Source: Microbacteriaceae bacterium (GTDB taxonomy: Bacteria > Actinomycetota > Actinomycetes > Actinomycetales > Microbacteriaceae). Taken from it: a DNA stretch of 57,703 bases. Below are positions 42,702 through 51,624 of this stretch, one piece after another. The notes beneath the pieces were generated by a model that did not search any database, was not told the origin of the DNA, and worked only from the letters and a program-made list of their open reading frames with translations. The stretch lies in contig CANFJH010000002.1 in NCBI GenBank assembly GCA_947447395.1, positions 1-57,703 of the forward strand, written 5' to 3'. Within the stretch, counting starts at the first letter, position 1. The number at the start of each line of letters is the position of its first letter. Made by a program: the position numbers and the translations under genes.

Positions 42702-42740
42702 TAAATTATATCAACTCGTTGGCGGGTAAACTTTTCATTA

Positions 42741-45700
42741 ATGTTCAACCCAAGATCCCAAGCGCTCATTGACGCCATTCGCACCCGAGTCGTAGTCGCT
42801 GATGGTGCCATGGGAACAATGATTCAAGAAGCCAATCCGTCTTTGGATGATTTCGAACAACTCGAGGGTTGCAATGAGATTTTGAACATCACCAGGCCCG
42901 ATCTGATAGCCGAGATTCACCGAAAATATTTCAAGGCAGGCGCAGAAGCCGTTGAGACCAACACTTTTGGGGCAAACTTCGCAAATCTCACTGAATATGG
43001 GATCCCTGAACGAATTGGTGAATTAGCGGAAGCCGGTGCCAAAATCGCTCGCGAAGTTGCGGGTGAATTCGGAGCTGACCGTTGGGTATTAGGGTCTGTT
43101 GGCCCAGGCACAAAGTTACCCACCCTGGGTCACGAGTCATTCGCGGTTTTGCGAGATGCCTACCAAGAGCAAACAGCCGGCCTAATCCGCGGTGGTGCTG
43201 ATGCGGTGCTAATTGAAACCACTCAGGACTTACTTCAAACTAAAAGCAGTGTAATTGGTGCAAAACGTGCCATGGAGCAGTTGAAACATAAACTACCAAT
43301 CATCGTTTCTGTGACCATTGAAACCACAGGCACCATGCTGCTCGGCTCTGAAATTGGCGCCGCTCTCACGATGCTTGAAGCGCTTGGAATCGATTCCATC
43401 GGTTTAAACTGCGCAACCGGCCCAGCGGAAATGAGCGAACACCTTCGGTACCTAGCCAAGCATTCAAAGCTCCCCATATCAGTAATGCCAAACGCTGGTC
43501 TTCCTGTGCTTTCTGGCAATGGAGCCCATTACCCTCTTAAGCCTCATGAACTGGCGCTATCTCAAGCCGCTTTTGTACGAGAGTTTGGCGCAGGTCTGGT
43601 TGGCGGCTGTTGCGGCACAACTCCAGAGCATATTCACGCGATTGCTGACATTGTTCGCGAACAAAAACCTGGCCGCCCGGCATTCGAAAGCGAACCGGGA
43701 TTAGCGAGCCTCTACCAACTTCAGCCATATGATCAGACCGTCACATATTTTTCGATTGGTGAGCGCACCAATGCAAATGGTTCTAAAGCTTTCCGCGACG
43801 CGATGCTCTCAGGAAACTGGGATGAATGTCTGGAAATTGCCAAAGCCCAAACGAGAGACGGCGCACATGCTCTAGATGTCTGCGTTGATTACGTTGGACG
43901 CGATGGCGCTGCCGACATGCGCGAGCTCGTGAGCCGTTTGGCCACGTCATCGACACTTCCCTTGGTGCTTGATTCCACCGAGCCGGCAGTCCTAGCCGCT
44001 GGTCTAGAGGCTTATGGCGGTCGTGCACTTATAAATTCGGTGAACTTTGAAGATGGTGATGGCGCAAACTCTCGCTATCAAAAAATAATGCCACTTGTTA
44101 AGGAACATGGAGCAGCTGTCGTTGCTCTCACCATTGATGAATCCGGTCAAGCGAGAACCGCTGAAACAAAGTTGGAAATCGCAAGGCGACTGATCAAGGA
44201 TCTAACCGGAAACTGGGGAATGTCTCTTAGCGACATCATGGTCGACACACTCACCTTTCCTATAGCCACCGGTCAGGACGAAACGCGCCGCGACGGCATC
44301 GAAACCATCGAAGCTATCAGAGCACTGCACCAAGAGTTCCCAGGTATTCAATCAACGCTGGGTATCTCTAATATTTCCTTTGGTTTAAGCCCAGCAGCTC
44401 GTCAGGTTCTAAATTCTGTATTCCTAAGCGAATGCACCAAAGTTGGCCTAACGGCGGCTATCGTCCACTCTGCTAAAATTTTGCCCCTCAATCAAATTTC
44501 TGAAGAACAACTAGAAGCCTCGATGGGCCTTATCTACGATCGGAGAACCTACGACTCCGAAGGTAACGTCAGCTTTGATCCACTGACTCATTTCCTAGAC
44601 GTATTCTCGGGTGTTGACGCTGCAGCCGCAAAGGCGACTAGAGCCGACGAATTGGCAGCCATGCCTCTAAACGAGCGGCTCCGACAGCGCATCATCGACG
44701 GTGAGCGTAAGGGCCTTGAGGCTGACCTAGATGAAGCTATCGGCGATGGCCAAAAAGCATTGGAAATAATCAACGTCCACCTTCTTTCTGGAATGCAAAC
44801 AGTTGGGGAGCTGTTTGGCAAAGGGGAGATGCAATTACCTTTTGTGCTGCAATCTGCGGAAGTAATGAAAACCGCGGTAGCTCACCTAGAACCGCTCATC
44901 GAAAAAACCGATGAATCGGGCAAGGGAAAGATTCTTTTAGCAACAGTGCGTGGAGATGTTCACGACATTGGAAAGAACCTCGTTGAGATTATTCTCAGCA
45001 ATAACGGATACGACACCGTAAACATAGGCATCAAGCAACCGATAAATGAAATTTTGGCAGCGGCTGAAGAGCACAAGGTGGACGTCATAGGGCTCAGTGG
45101 TCTGCTGGTCAAATCCACTTTGATCATGCGAGAGAACCTAGAGGAAATGAACGCCAGGGGAGTAGCGGCCAAGTGGCCAGTCATCTTGGGCGGTGCAGCT
45201 TTAACCAGATCTTTCGTTGAAGCGGATCTAGCAGAGATATTTGACGGTGAGGTTCGTTACGCTCGAGACGCGTTTGAAGGACTACGCCTCATGGATACGA
45301 TCATGCAGGTCAAGCGCGGCGTTCCAGGTGCCGAACTTCCCAAACTGAGAAAGCGCGTTGTCCCTAATGGTGCAAAGCTCGAACGAACTCCTTTGGACGA
45401 ACTGCCCTCGAGGTCGGATGTTGCCTCAAATAACACAATTCCTAAGCCTCCGTTCTGGGGATCGCGTGTAATAAAGGGCGTGCCACTCAAGGATTTTTCA
45501 AGATTCTTGGACGAACGAGCAACATTTATGGGTCAATGGGGTTTAAAACCGGGACGTGGTGATGAAGGTCAGTCTTATGAAGACCTTGTTGAGATTGAAG
45601 GCAGACCGAGACTTCGTAGTTGGTTGGAACGAATTCAAACCGAATCGCTACTAGAAGCAGCCGTGGTTTACGGTTATTTCCCTGCCTACGCTGACGGCGA

Positions 45701-46268
45701 TGACCTAGTTATTCTGCACCATCCGGCTGAAGGGTCAACCGACGGCGGTTCGACCGGGGAAGCTTTTACCGAGCGATTGAGATTTACCTTCCCTCGACAA
45801 ACTCGCGACCGGCACCTCTGCCTTAGTGATTTTGTAGCATCAAAGGAGTCGGGCAAAATCGATGTGGTTCCATTTCAACTGGTTACCATGGGAGATAGGG
45901 TCTCGAAGGAAACCGCGAAATTATACGAAGCTAACAAATTCAGAGAGTACTTGGAACTCCATGGTCTTTCAGTTCAGCTCACAGAAGCCCTTGCTGAGTT
46001 CTGGCACCATCGAGTCCGTGATGAATTGGGTTTTTCAAACGAAGACCCTGATGAAGTAGAAGGCTTGTTCAAGCTTGAGTACCGCGGGGCAAGGTATTCG
46101 TTTGGTTACCCTGCTTGTCCAGAGCTTGAAGATCGAATCAAATTGGTTGAGCTTTTGAAGCCTGAGCAAATCGGAGTCGTCCTAAGCGAAGAATTGCAGT
46201 TGCACCCCGAACAGTCAACTGACGCTATGGTGCTACACCACCCAGAAGCGAAATACTTCTCGGTTTAG
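42741..46268 (+). CDS. metH: Cobalamin-dependent methionine synthase
   Basis: VVADGAMGTMIQE; GLVGGCCGTTPEHI; B12 module ATVRGDVHDIGKNLVEIILSNNGYDTVNIG; C-terminal activation domain. Confidence 0.98.
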   Translation: MFNPRSQALIDAIRTRVVVADGAMGTMIQEANPSLDDFEQLEGCNEILNITRPDLIAEIHRKYFKAGAEAVETNTFGANFANLTEYGIPERIGELAEAGAKIAREVAGEFGADRWVLGSVGPGTKLPTLGHESFAVLRDAYQEQTAGLIRGGADAVLIETTQDLLQTKSSVIGAKRAMEQLKHKLPIIVSVTIETTGTMLLGSEIGAALTMLEALGIDSIGLNCATGPAEMSEHLRYLAKHSKLPISVMPNAGLPVLSGNGAHYPLKPHELALSQAAFVREFGAGLVGGCCGTTPEHIHAIADIVREQKPGRPAFESEPGLASLYQLQPYDQTVTYFSIGERTNANGSKAFRDAMLSGNWDECLEIAKAQTRDGAHALDVCVDYVGRDGAADMRELVSRLATSSTLPLVLDSTEPAVLAAGLEAYGGRALINSVNFEDGDGANSRYQKIMPLVKEHGAAVVALTIDESGQARTAETKLEIARRLIKDLTGNWGMSLSDIMVDTLTFPIATGQDETRRDGIETIEAIRALHQEFPGIQSTLGISNISFGLSPAARQVLNSVFLSECTKVGLTAAIVHSAKILPLNQISEEQLEASMGLIYDRRTYDSEGNVSFDPLTHFLDVFSGVDAAAAKATRADELAAMPLNERLRQRIIDGERKGLEADLDEAIGDGQKALEIINVHLLSGMQTVGELFGKGEMQLPFVLQSAEVMKTAVAHLEPLIEKTDESGKGKILLATVRGDVHDIGKNLVEIILSNNGYDTVNIGIKQPINEILAAAEEHKVDVIGLSGLLVKSTLIMRENLEEMNARGVAAKWPVILGGAALTRSFVEADLAEIFDGEVRYARDAFEGLRLMDTIMQVKRGVPGAELPKLRKRVVPNGAKLERTPLDELPSRSDVASNNTIPKPPFWGSRVIKGVPLKDFSRFLDERATFMGQWGLKPGRGDEGQSYEDLVEIEGRPRLRSWLERIQTESLLEAAVVYGYFPAYADGDDLVILHHPAEGSTDGGSTGEAFTERLRFTFPRQTRDRHLCLSDFVASKESGKIDVVPFQLVTMGDRVSKETAKLYEANKFREYLELHGLSVQLTEALAEFWHHRVRDELGFSNEDPDEVEGLFKLEYRGARYSFGYPACPELEDRIKLVELLKPEQIGVVLSEELQLHPEQSTDAMVLHHPEAKYFSV

Positions 46269-46840
46269 TCTTCCAAGGTAGCCGGGTCGTAATTCAAAAT
46301 TTGCCACCCGTCGCCGTAATTGACGATCGTAGTCATTGAAGCATTACCGAAGCGTTCGCCATCTTTTGGGAATTCGCCATTACTTACTAGGTCAATGACT
46401 TTACGAATTAGTGCTCCATGACTGACTGCGATAACTCTTTCGTCCTTAAACACCGTAAAGCTCTCCAAAAGCTGATTGGCTCGTCTCTCCAGTTCCTCGG
46501 CACCCTCGGCACCTTCTGCAACGACCCCTGCTTGCAATCGCTCCCGCCAATCCTCGTAACTGAGTCCTTCAGCGGCACCAAATGATCGTTCAAGCAGTAG
46601 AGGCTCGATTAAAACTTCTTCTAGAAGTAGGGCATCGCGAACATAGTTGGCGGTATCAATTGCTCTACCCAGAGGAGATGTAACAACACGATCCCAATCA
46701 GTTTTGGCAATAACCTCGGCTGCGGTCTTAGCCTGAGCGTGACCGGTGTCGTTCATGGGAATGTCGCTAATTCCCTGAAGGCGCATGGCAATGTTCCAGT
46801 CGGTTTGACCGTGACGCAATAACCCGATAACCGTTGCCAA
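46265..46840 (-). CDS. Histidine phosphatase family protein (phosphoglycerate mutase-like; TTG start)
   Basis: IGLLRHGQTDWNIAMRLQGISDIPMNDTGHAQA; VVTSPLGRAIDTA; VIAVSHGALIRKVI. Confidence 0.93.
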   Translation of the reverse strand: MATVIGLLRHGQTDWNIAMRLQGISDIPMNDTGHAQAKTAAEVIAKTDWDRVVTSPLGRAIDTANYVRDALLLEEVLIEPLLLERSFGAAEGLSYEDWRERLQAGVVAEGAEGAEELERRANQLLESFTVFKDERVIAVSHGALIRKVIDLVSNGEFPKDGERFGNASMTTIVNYGDGWQILNYDPATLED

Positions 46841-46857
46841 TTTGGTCCTTAGATAGG

Positions 46858-46896
46858 TAGGTGGCCCACCGAAAATCGATGAGCCACCTAATTTTT
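46858..46896. terminator. Hairpin between tRNA-Leu and phosphatase gene; T-tract on + strand
   Basis: TAGGTGGCCCACCGA-aaa-TCGATGAGCCACCTA followed by ATTTTT on +; on the - strand RNA all 15 pairs form (two as G-U). Confidence 0.6.
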
Positions 46897-46897
46897 G

Positions 46898-46980
46898 TGT
46901 CCGAAAGGGGACTTGAACCCCTACCCTCTAATGAGGACTAGCACCTCAAGCTAGCGCGTCTGCCATTCCGCCACCCGGAC
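46898..46980 (-). tRNA. tRNA-Leu (anticodon GAG)
   Basis: Reverse complement GTCCGGGTGGCGGAATGGCAGACGCGCTAGCTTGAGGTGCTAGTCCTCATTAGAGGGTAGGGGTTCAAGTCCCCTTTCGGACA: class II with variable arm, anticodon loop TTGAGGT, 7-bp acceptor; CCA not encoded. Confidence 0.95.
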
Positions 46981-47055
46981 GTAGCAAGGTCAGTTTATCA
47001 CGCGTTGGACTCTAGGGTTCTTCGTATTTGAAGTCATCAGCAGTAAGTTTGGCTT

Positions 47056-47259
47056 ATGGCTAAAGATCCTCGTGCTTCACTGCAACACCTAATTGCGGCG
47101 CTAGAGAACCATCTATCGACTGTGTCTCAAAGGCGTGGGGTTGATGATCCTTCAGTTGAGCGCGCATACGAGCTTTTGGAAAGCGCGTTTTTGGATTACG
47201 AAGAGTCACTTCAGGATTCTTACGAGGAATTGCTACCATTCGAGATCGCCGAGGACTAG
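47056..47259 (+). CDS. Small acidic hypothetical protein (67 aa)
   Basis: ATG ORF filling the gap ahead of uppP, coupled to it (3-nt gap); no recognised family. Confidence 0.65.
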   Translation: MAKDPRASLQHLIAALENHLSTVSQRRGVDDPSVERAYELLESAFLDYEESLQDSYEELLPFEIAED

Positions 47260-47262
47260 AAC

Positions 47263-48087
47263 ATGAATTTTTTTGTCGCCATATTGTTAGGAACTGTGCA
47301 GGGGCTCACTGAGTTTTTGCCAATCTCGTCATCGGCTCACGTTCAGCTAACCGAGAGCTTGCTGCACCTAAATTACGACAAGGCTGCTTTGACGGCCTTT
47401 ATAGCCACGATCCAACTTGGAACAGAGGCGGCCGTCCTAGTGTTCTTCTGGAAAGACATCGTTCGAATTCTGGGAGCATGGTTCAAATCCGGTTTCAGCA
47501 AAAAGCCTAGTCTTGACGCAAAAATGGGTTGGTTGGTTATCGTTGGCTCTATTCCGGTAATAATCGCGGGCCTTTTGTTTAAGAACATAATCGAGACTTC
47601 ACTCAGGAATCTTTGGGTAATCTCGGGCACGCTGATTATTTTTGGTCTAATTCTCGGATTCGCCGACCGAATCGGAAAAAAATCAAAGTCAATTAGCGAA
47701 CTAACAACTGGTCACGGCATTCTTTATGGCCTCGGTCAAATGATGGCGGTCATACCAGGAGTCTCTAGAAGTGGAGGAACCATATCGGTTGGCCTTTTGC
47801 TTGGCTACACCCGAGAAGCGGCTGCTAGGTATTCGTTCCTACTTGCCATTCCCGCAGTTCTTGCTAGCGGCTTATACGAGTTCGCTGGTTCATATCACGA
47901 CTTGCAGAAGTCTGATTTGATCGCGACCGCTATTGCCACGGTAATTTCATTTGTGGTCGGCATCTTGGTCATTCGATTCTTGTTGAATTACTTGACCAAG
48001 GGATCTTTCGCACCTTTTGTCTGGTGGAGAGTTGCAGTTGGAATTGCAATCATCGCGATGCTGTCATCGGGACTAATTACTGCCTAA
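47263..48087 (+). CDS. uppP: Undecaprenyl-diphosphatase
   Basis: LLGTVQGLTEFLPISSSAHVQLTESLL; VIPGVSRSGGTISVGLLLGYTREAAARYSFLLAIPA. Confidence 0.97.
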   Translation: MNFFVAILLGTVQGLTEFLPISSSAHVQLTESLLHLNYDKAALTAFIATIQLGTEAAVLVFFWKDIVRILGAWFKSGFSKKPSLDAKMGWLVIVGSIPVIIAGLLFKNIIETSLRNLWVISGTLIIFGLILGFADRIGKKSKSISELTTGHGILYGLGQMMAVIPGVSRSGGTISVGLLLGYTREAAARYSFLLAIPAVLASGLYEFAGSYHDLQKSDLIATAIATVISFVVGILVIRFLLNYLTKGSFAPFVWWRVAVGIAIIAMLSSGLITA

Positions 48088-48914
48088 CGTTCTTCGTCGG
48101 CTTCCCTTAAAAACTGCTCGACTTCTCGAGCAATGGTTTCTCCGGTTGCTCCGTCAATTTCATCGCGACTCTTTTCGAGTGAAGCAACGTACTCGGCTAG
48201 ATCTTCATCGCCTTCGGCAAGCTCGTCTACCGCTCGCTCCCAGGTAAACACTTCATTCGGCAATTCGCCGTGTTCAAATTGCAGACCTAGGTGGCCTTCG
48301 ATCGCATTAATGAGCGCAAGGGTGGCCTTGGGCACTTGGCCGTTATGAACATAGTGGGGGACTGCAGCCCAAAGCGACATGGTTGGGATTCCCATTGCCT
48401 CAAACTCTGCCGCCAAAATACTTAGAATTCCAACTGGACCCTCGTAAAGCGACATTTCTGCCGGCACTTGGGCAGCAACCAACTCGTTAGTGGTTGTGTT
48501 GCTTATTGTGATTGGTCTGGTGTGAGGTGCATCGGAGAGCATGGCCCCGAGAAAAATCACTGAATCGATTTCTTCGCTATCAACAATGACCGCAATTTCT
48601 TTGGCAAAATCAAGCCAGTTTTTTGATGGTTCAACACCCAGCAGAATTCTTAGATCAAAAAGATCCGAAAGTTCTGGTCGGTAACATGCGGTAGTTGGCC
48701 AGCGAAACTCTCGTTTGCCTTTGTCATTCAAAAAAACCTGCGGCCTGGCGAACTGAAAGTCGTAATAGGTCTGCGAGTCAACCGAGCTGATTTCTTTAGC
48801 GCCAATCGCTTCGATAAGAAATTTGGCTGCAGAACTAGCTGATTCGCCAGCGTCGTTCCAACCTTCGAAGGCGACAATCAAAGTGCGCCCTGAAAACAGG
48901 GTAGGTTCGCTCAT
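48084..48914 (-). CDS. PAC2 family protein
   Basis: LIVAFEGWNDAGESASSAAKFLIEAIGAKEISSVDSQTYYDFQFARPQV; start taken at MSEPTLF instead of 48977. Confidence 0.92.
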   Translation of the reverse strand: MSEPTLFSGRTLIVAFEGWNDAGESASSAAKFLIEAIGAKEISSVDSQTYYDFQFARPQVFLNDKGKREFRWPTTACYRPELSDLFDLRILLGVEPSKNWLDFAKEIAVIVDSEEIDSVIFLGAMLSDAPHTRPITISNTTTNELVAAQVPAEMSLYEGPVGILSILAAEFEAMGIPTMSLWAAVPHYVHNGQVPKATLALINAIEGHLGLQFEHGELPNEVFTWERAVDELAEGDEDLAEYVASLEKSRDEIDGATGETIAREVEQFLREADEER

Positions 48915-48975
48915 TTGTCCTTCTTTGATTCTCGAAACATTAATCCTATGGCAACGCCAAAGGTAAACTTCACTC

Positions 48976-49635
48976 ATGTTGTTTAATCGCTACCCAAAGG
49001 CAGTTCTTTGGGATATGGATGGAACGCTGATCGACTCCGAACCTCATTGGATCGCTTCCGAACGCGAACTTGCCGCCAAACATGACGCAGTTTGGTCAGA
49101 CGAGGACGGGGCAACTTTGGTTGGCATGAGTCTTCCCGACTCCTCAAGGCTTTTCAAAGAGAAGCTGGGGCTTCCAATCTCTGCTGATGAGGTCATTGAA
49201 CAGCTAACTAGATCAGTCTCCAAAGGTCTTTCGCAAGAAATAATCTGGCGCCCGGGGGCTAAAGAGTTACTCAAGCTTTTGCGTAAGAACGGCGTTAAGA
49301 CAGCATTGGTTACGATGTCACTTCGTTCCATGGCACTTCAAGTTGTTGATGCAATTGATTTCAATGCGTTCGATGTAGTTGTAGCCGGCGATGATGTAAT
49401 TCACGGTAAACCACACGCTGAGCCATACCTAAAAGCCGCATCCTTGCTGGGTGTGGATCCTGCCGATTGCGTGGCATTCGAAGACTCAATTTCCGGCATT
49501 TTGAGCGCAGAAGCTGCTGGAACCAAAGCCGTGGGTATTCCAAATGTGATGAGAATCCCATCGCGAGACGATCGAATCCTCTGGGACACACTAGAAGGCA
49601 AGACCCTAAAGGACCTAAGGAATCTATTCAAATGA
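48976..49635 (+). CDS. HAD-superfamily phosphatase (beta-phosphoglucomutase-like)
   Basis: AVLWDMDGTLIDSEPHWI; DCVAFEDSISGILSAEAAGTKAVGIPN. Confidence 0.93.
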   Translation: MLFNRYPKAVLWDMDGTLIDSEPHWIASERELAAKHDAVWSDEDGATLVGMSLPDSSRLFKEKLGLPISADEVIEQLTRSVSKGLSQEIIWRPGAKELLKLLRKNGVKTALVTMSLRSMALQVVDAIDFNAFDVVVAGDDVIHGKPHAEPYLKAASLLGVDPADCVAFEDSISGILSAEAAGTKAVGIPNVMRIPSRDDRILWDTLEGKTLKDLRNLFK

Positions 49636-50624
49636 ACAATAATTACCGCGAGCAACCTACAGGTCCTTTTCGCGCCGGCGACAAGGTTCAACTAACTGGA
49701 CCAAAGGATCGCCTATATACAATCACGTTGGTCGAAGGTGGCCTATTTGGTACCCATCGAGGCGACATTAGGCACGATGAAGTGATTGGTAAACCTGAGG
49801 GCTCGGTGATTGTAAATGGCTCCGGTGTTGAATATCTTGCACTGAGGCCCCTGCTGACTGACTTCGTGATGTCCATGCCGCGCGGAGCCGCAATTATTTA
49901 CCCCAAGGACTCGGCTCAGATAATTGTCGAAGGTGACATTTTCCCTGGAGCAAGGGTCGTTGAGGCCGGTGTTGGCTCTGGTGCTTTGTCTCTTTATTTG
50001 CTTCGCGCAATTGGACCAACGGGCAGACTTGACAGTTTTGAGCGCCGAGAAGAATTCGCAGAGATCGCAAGGGCTAACGTAATTTCCCACACCGGCAGAG
50101 ACCCGGAGAACTGGGACATTCATCTGGGCGACCTTCAGGATGAATTGCCGAATGCGGTTACAAACGGCGATGCCGATCGTGTCGTTTTAGACATGCTTGC
50201 ACCTTGGGAATGCATTGACGTAGTTGCCGATGCACTGGTACCTGGGGGATTGGTGCTGGGTTACGTAGCAACAGTGACACAACTTTCTCGTTTCACCGAA
50301 GCGCTACGTGCTAGTGGCCAATTCGCAGAACCTCAGGCTTGGGAAAGCATGGTTCGCGGTTGGCACCTAGAGGGCCTTGCCGTAAGACCAGAACACCGTA
50401 TGATCGGGCACACCGGTTTTCTGGTGACCGCTAGGCGCATTGCGCCAAACACCGTATTACCAAGTTTCAAGGCCAGAGCTGCCAAAAATAATGCCAGCGA
50501 CGCAGACCTCGCAATCTGGAATCCAGAACACCTTGAATCTCGAAAAGTTAGCGAGAAGAAGCTTAGAAAAACCGTGAGAGTCGCAAAAGCTTCGGCCGAA
50601 TCAAAACTCGAACAACCCGAATAA
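49632..50624 (+). CDS. trmI: tRNA (adenine-N1)-methyltransferase TrmI (m1A58)
   Basis: RAGDKVQLTGPKDRLYTITL; IIYPKDSAQIIVEGDIFPGARVVEAGVGSGALSLYLLRAIGPTG; start MNNNYREQ at 49632 overlapping the HAD stop. Confidence 0.94.
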   Translation: MNNNYREQPTGPFRAGDKVQLTGPKDRLYTITLVEGGLFGTHRGDIRHDEVIGKPEGSVIVNGSGVEYLALRPLLTDFVMSMPRGAAIIYPKDSAQIIVEGDIFPGARVVEAGVGSGALSLYLLRAIGPTGRLDSFERREEFAEIARANVISHTGRDPENWDIHLGDLQDELPNAVTNGDADRVVLDMLAPWECIDVVADALVPGGLVLGYVATVTQLSRFTEALRASGQFAEPQAWESMVRGWHLEGLAVRPEHRMIGHTGFLVTARRIAPNTVLPSFKARAAKNNASDADLAIWNPEHLESRKVSEKKLRKTVRVAKASAESKLEQPE

Positions 50625-50673
50625 CCTTCCATTTGCGACTAAAATTGCGAATAACTGTAAAGAAAGATTCACC

Positions 50674-51618
50674 TTGAAAAAAACTTTAGCCGCCGCCGTC
50701 CTAGTTGCAACTTTGGCACTGAGCGGATGTTCTTCCGCTAGCCCAAACCAGCAGATGTTTGACACTCTCAAGTCGTCCTGTGGCACTTATAAGAGCGGAG
50801 CGGAAGTCAAGAAGGTCAAGGTTTCTAACGACATGACCAAGGCTCCTACCGTTGATTTCATGACCCCAATTGACGCAGCCAAGCCAAGCCTGCAGACCGA
50901 AGTTATCGTTGATGGTTCGGGCCCTAAGATCACCGGTGGACAGTTTGTCACCTGGGACTACGCAGTATTCAGCGGTCTAGACAAGTCTCAGATCACCACC
51001 ACAAAGTTCAATGGAACCGATTCACCACAGCAAATGGTTCCGAGCTCTGGAGACCTTTGTAAGGCTTTGGCTGGCGTACACGAAGGGTCGCGAATTGCAC
51101 TTCTTGTTCCAAGCGAAGTTGCGGGCACCAGCGCTACAGGAAAAGTTTCCTCACAAGTTTGGGTCTTTGATATCAAAAAGGTCTTCCTCCCTCACGCAGT
51201 TGGCGATGTGAAGAGCCCAGAAAATGGAATGCCGGTTGTGAACCGCGCAACTGATGGACGACCATCTGTAACCATCCCTAAGGGTTCCGCTCCAACATCT
51301 TTCAAGCGAGCAATAACCATTGAAGGTAAGGGCGACGCCGTAAAGGCGGGAGCAAACATTTTGGTTCACTACACCGGTTACCTCTGGAATGGAACCACCT
51401 TTGACTCAAGCTGGGAATCTGGCCAACCTGCCAAGTTCACCGTTGATTCTCAACACCTGATCCCTGGATTCGTGAAAGCTTTGACCGGAATCAAGGTTGG
51501 TTCTCAGGTTATTGCTGTGATTCCACCAGCACTGGGCTATGGAGCAGCAGGTAATGGAACCATTCCTGGAAACTCAACCCTAGTCTTCGTTGTTGACGTT
51601 TTGGGAATCGTAAAGTAG
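50674..51618 (+). CDS. FKBP-type peptidyl-prolyl isomerase lipoprotein (TTG start)
   Basis: Lipobox LALSGC; C-terminal FKBP core GANILVHYTGYLWNGTTFDSSW...FVKALTGIKVGSQVIAVIPPALGYG. Confidence 0.92.
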   Translation: MKKTLAAAVLVATLALSGCSSASPNQQMFDTLKSSCGTYKSGAEVKKVKVSNDMTKAPTVDFMTPIDAAKPSLQTEVIVDGSGPKITGGQFVTWDYAVFSGLDKSQITTTKFNGTDSPQQMVPSSGDLCKALAGVHEGSRIALLVPSEVAGTSATGKVSSQVWVFDIKKVFLPHAVGDVKSPENGMPVVNRATDGRPSVTIPKGSAPTSFKRAITIEGKGDAVKAGANILVHYTGYLWNGTTFDSSWESGQPAKFTVDSQHLIPGFVKALTGIKVGSQVIAVIPPALGYGAAGNGTIPGNSTLVFVVDVLGIVK

Positions 51619-51624
51619 TTCACG

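Noticed and set aside
42702-42740. Possible cobalamin or SAM riboswitch before metH/metF
   Set aside because: The 39-bp divergent gap is far too short for a known riboswitch.
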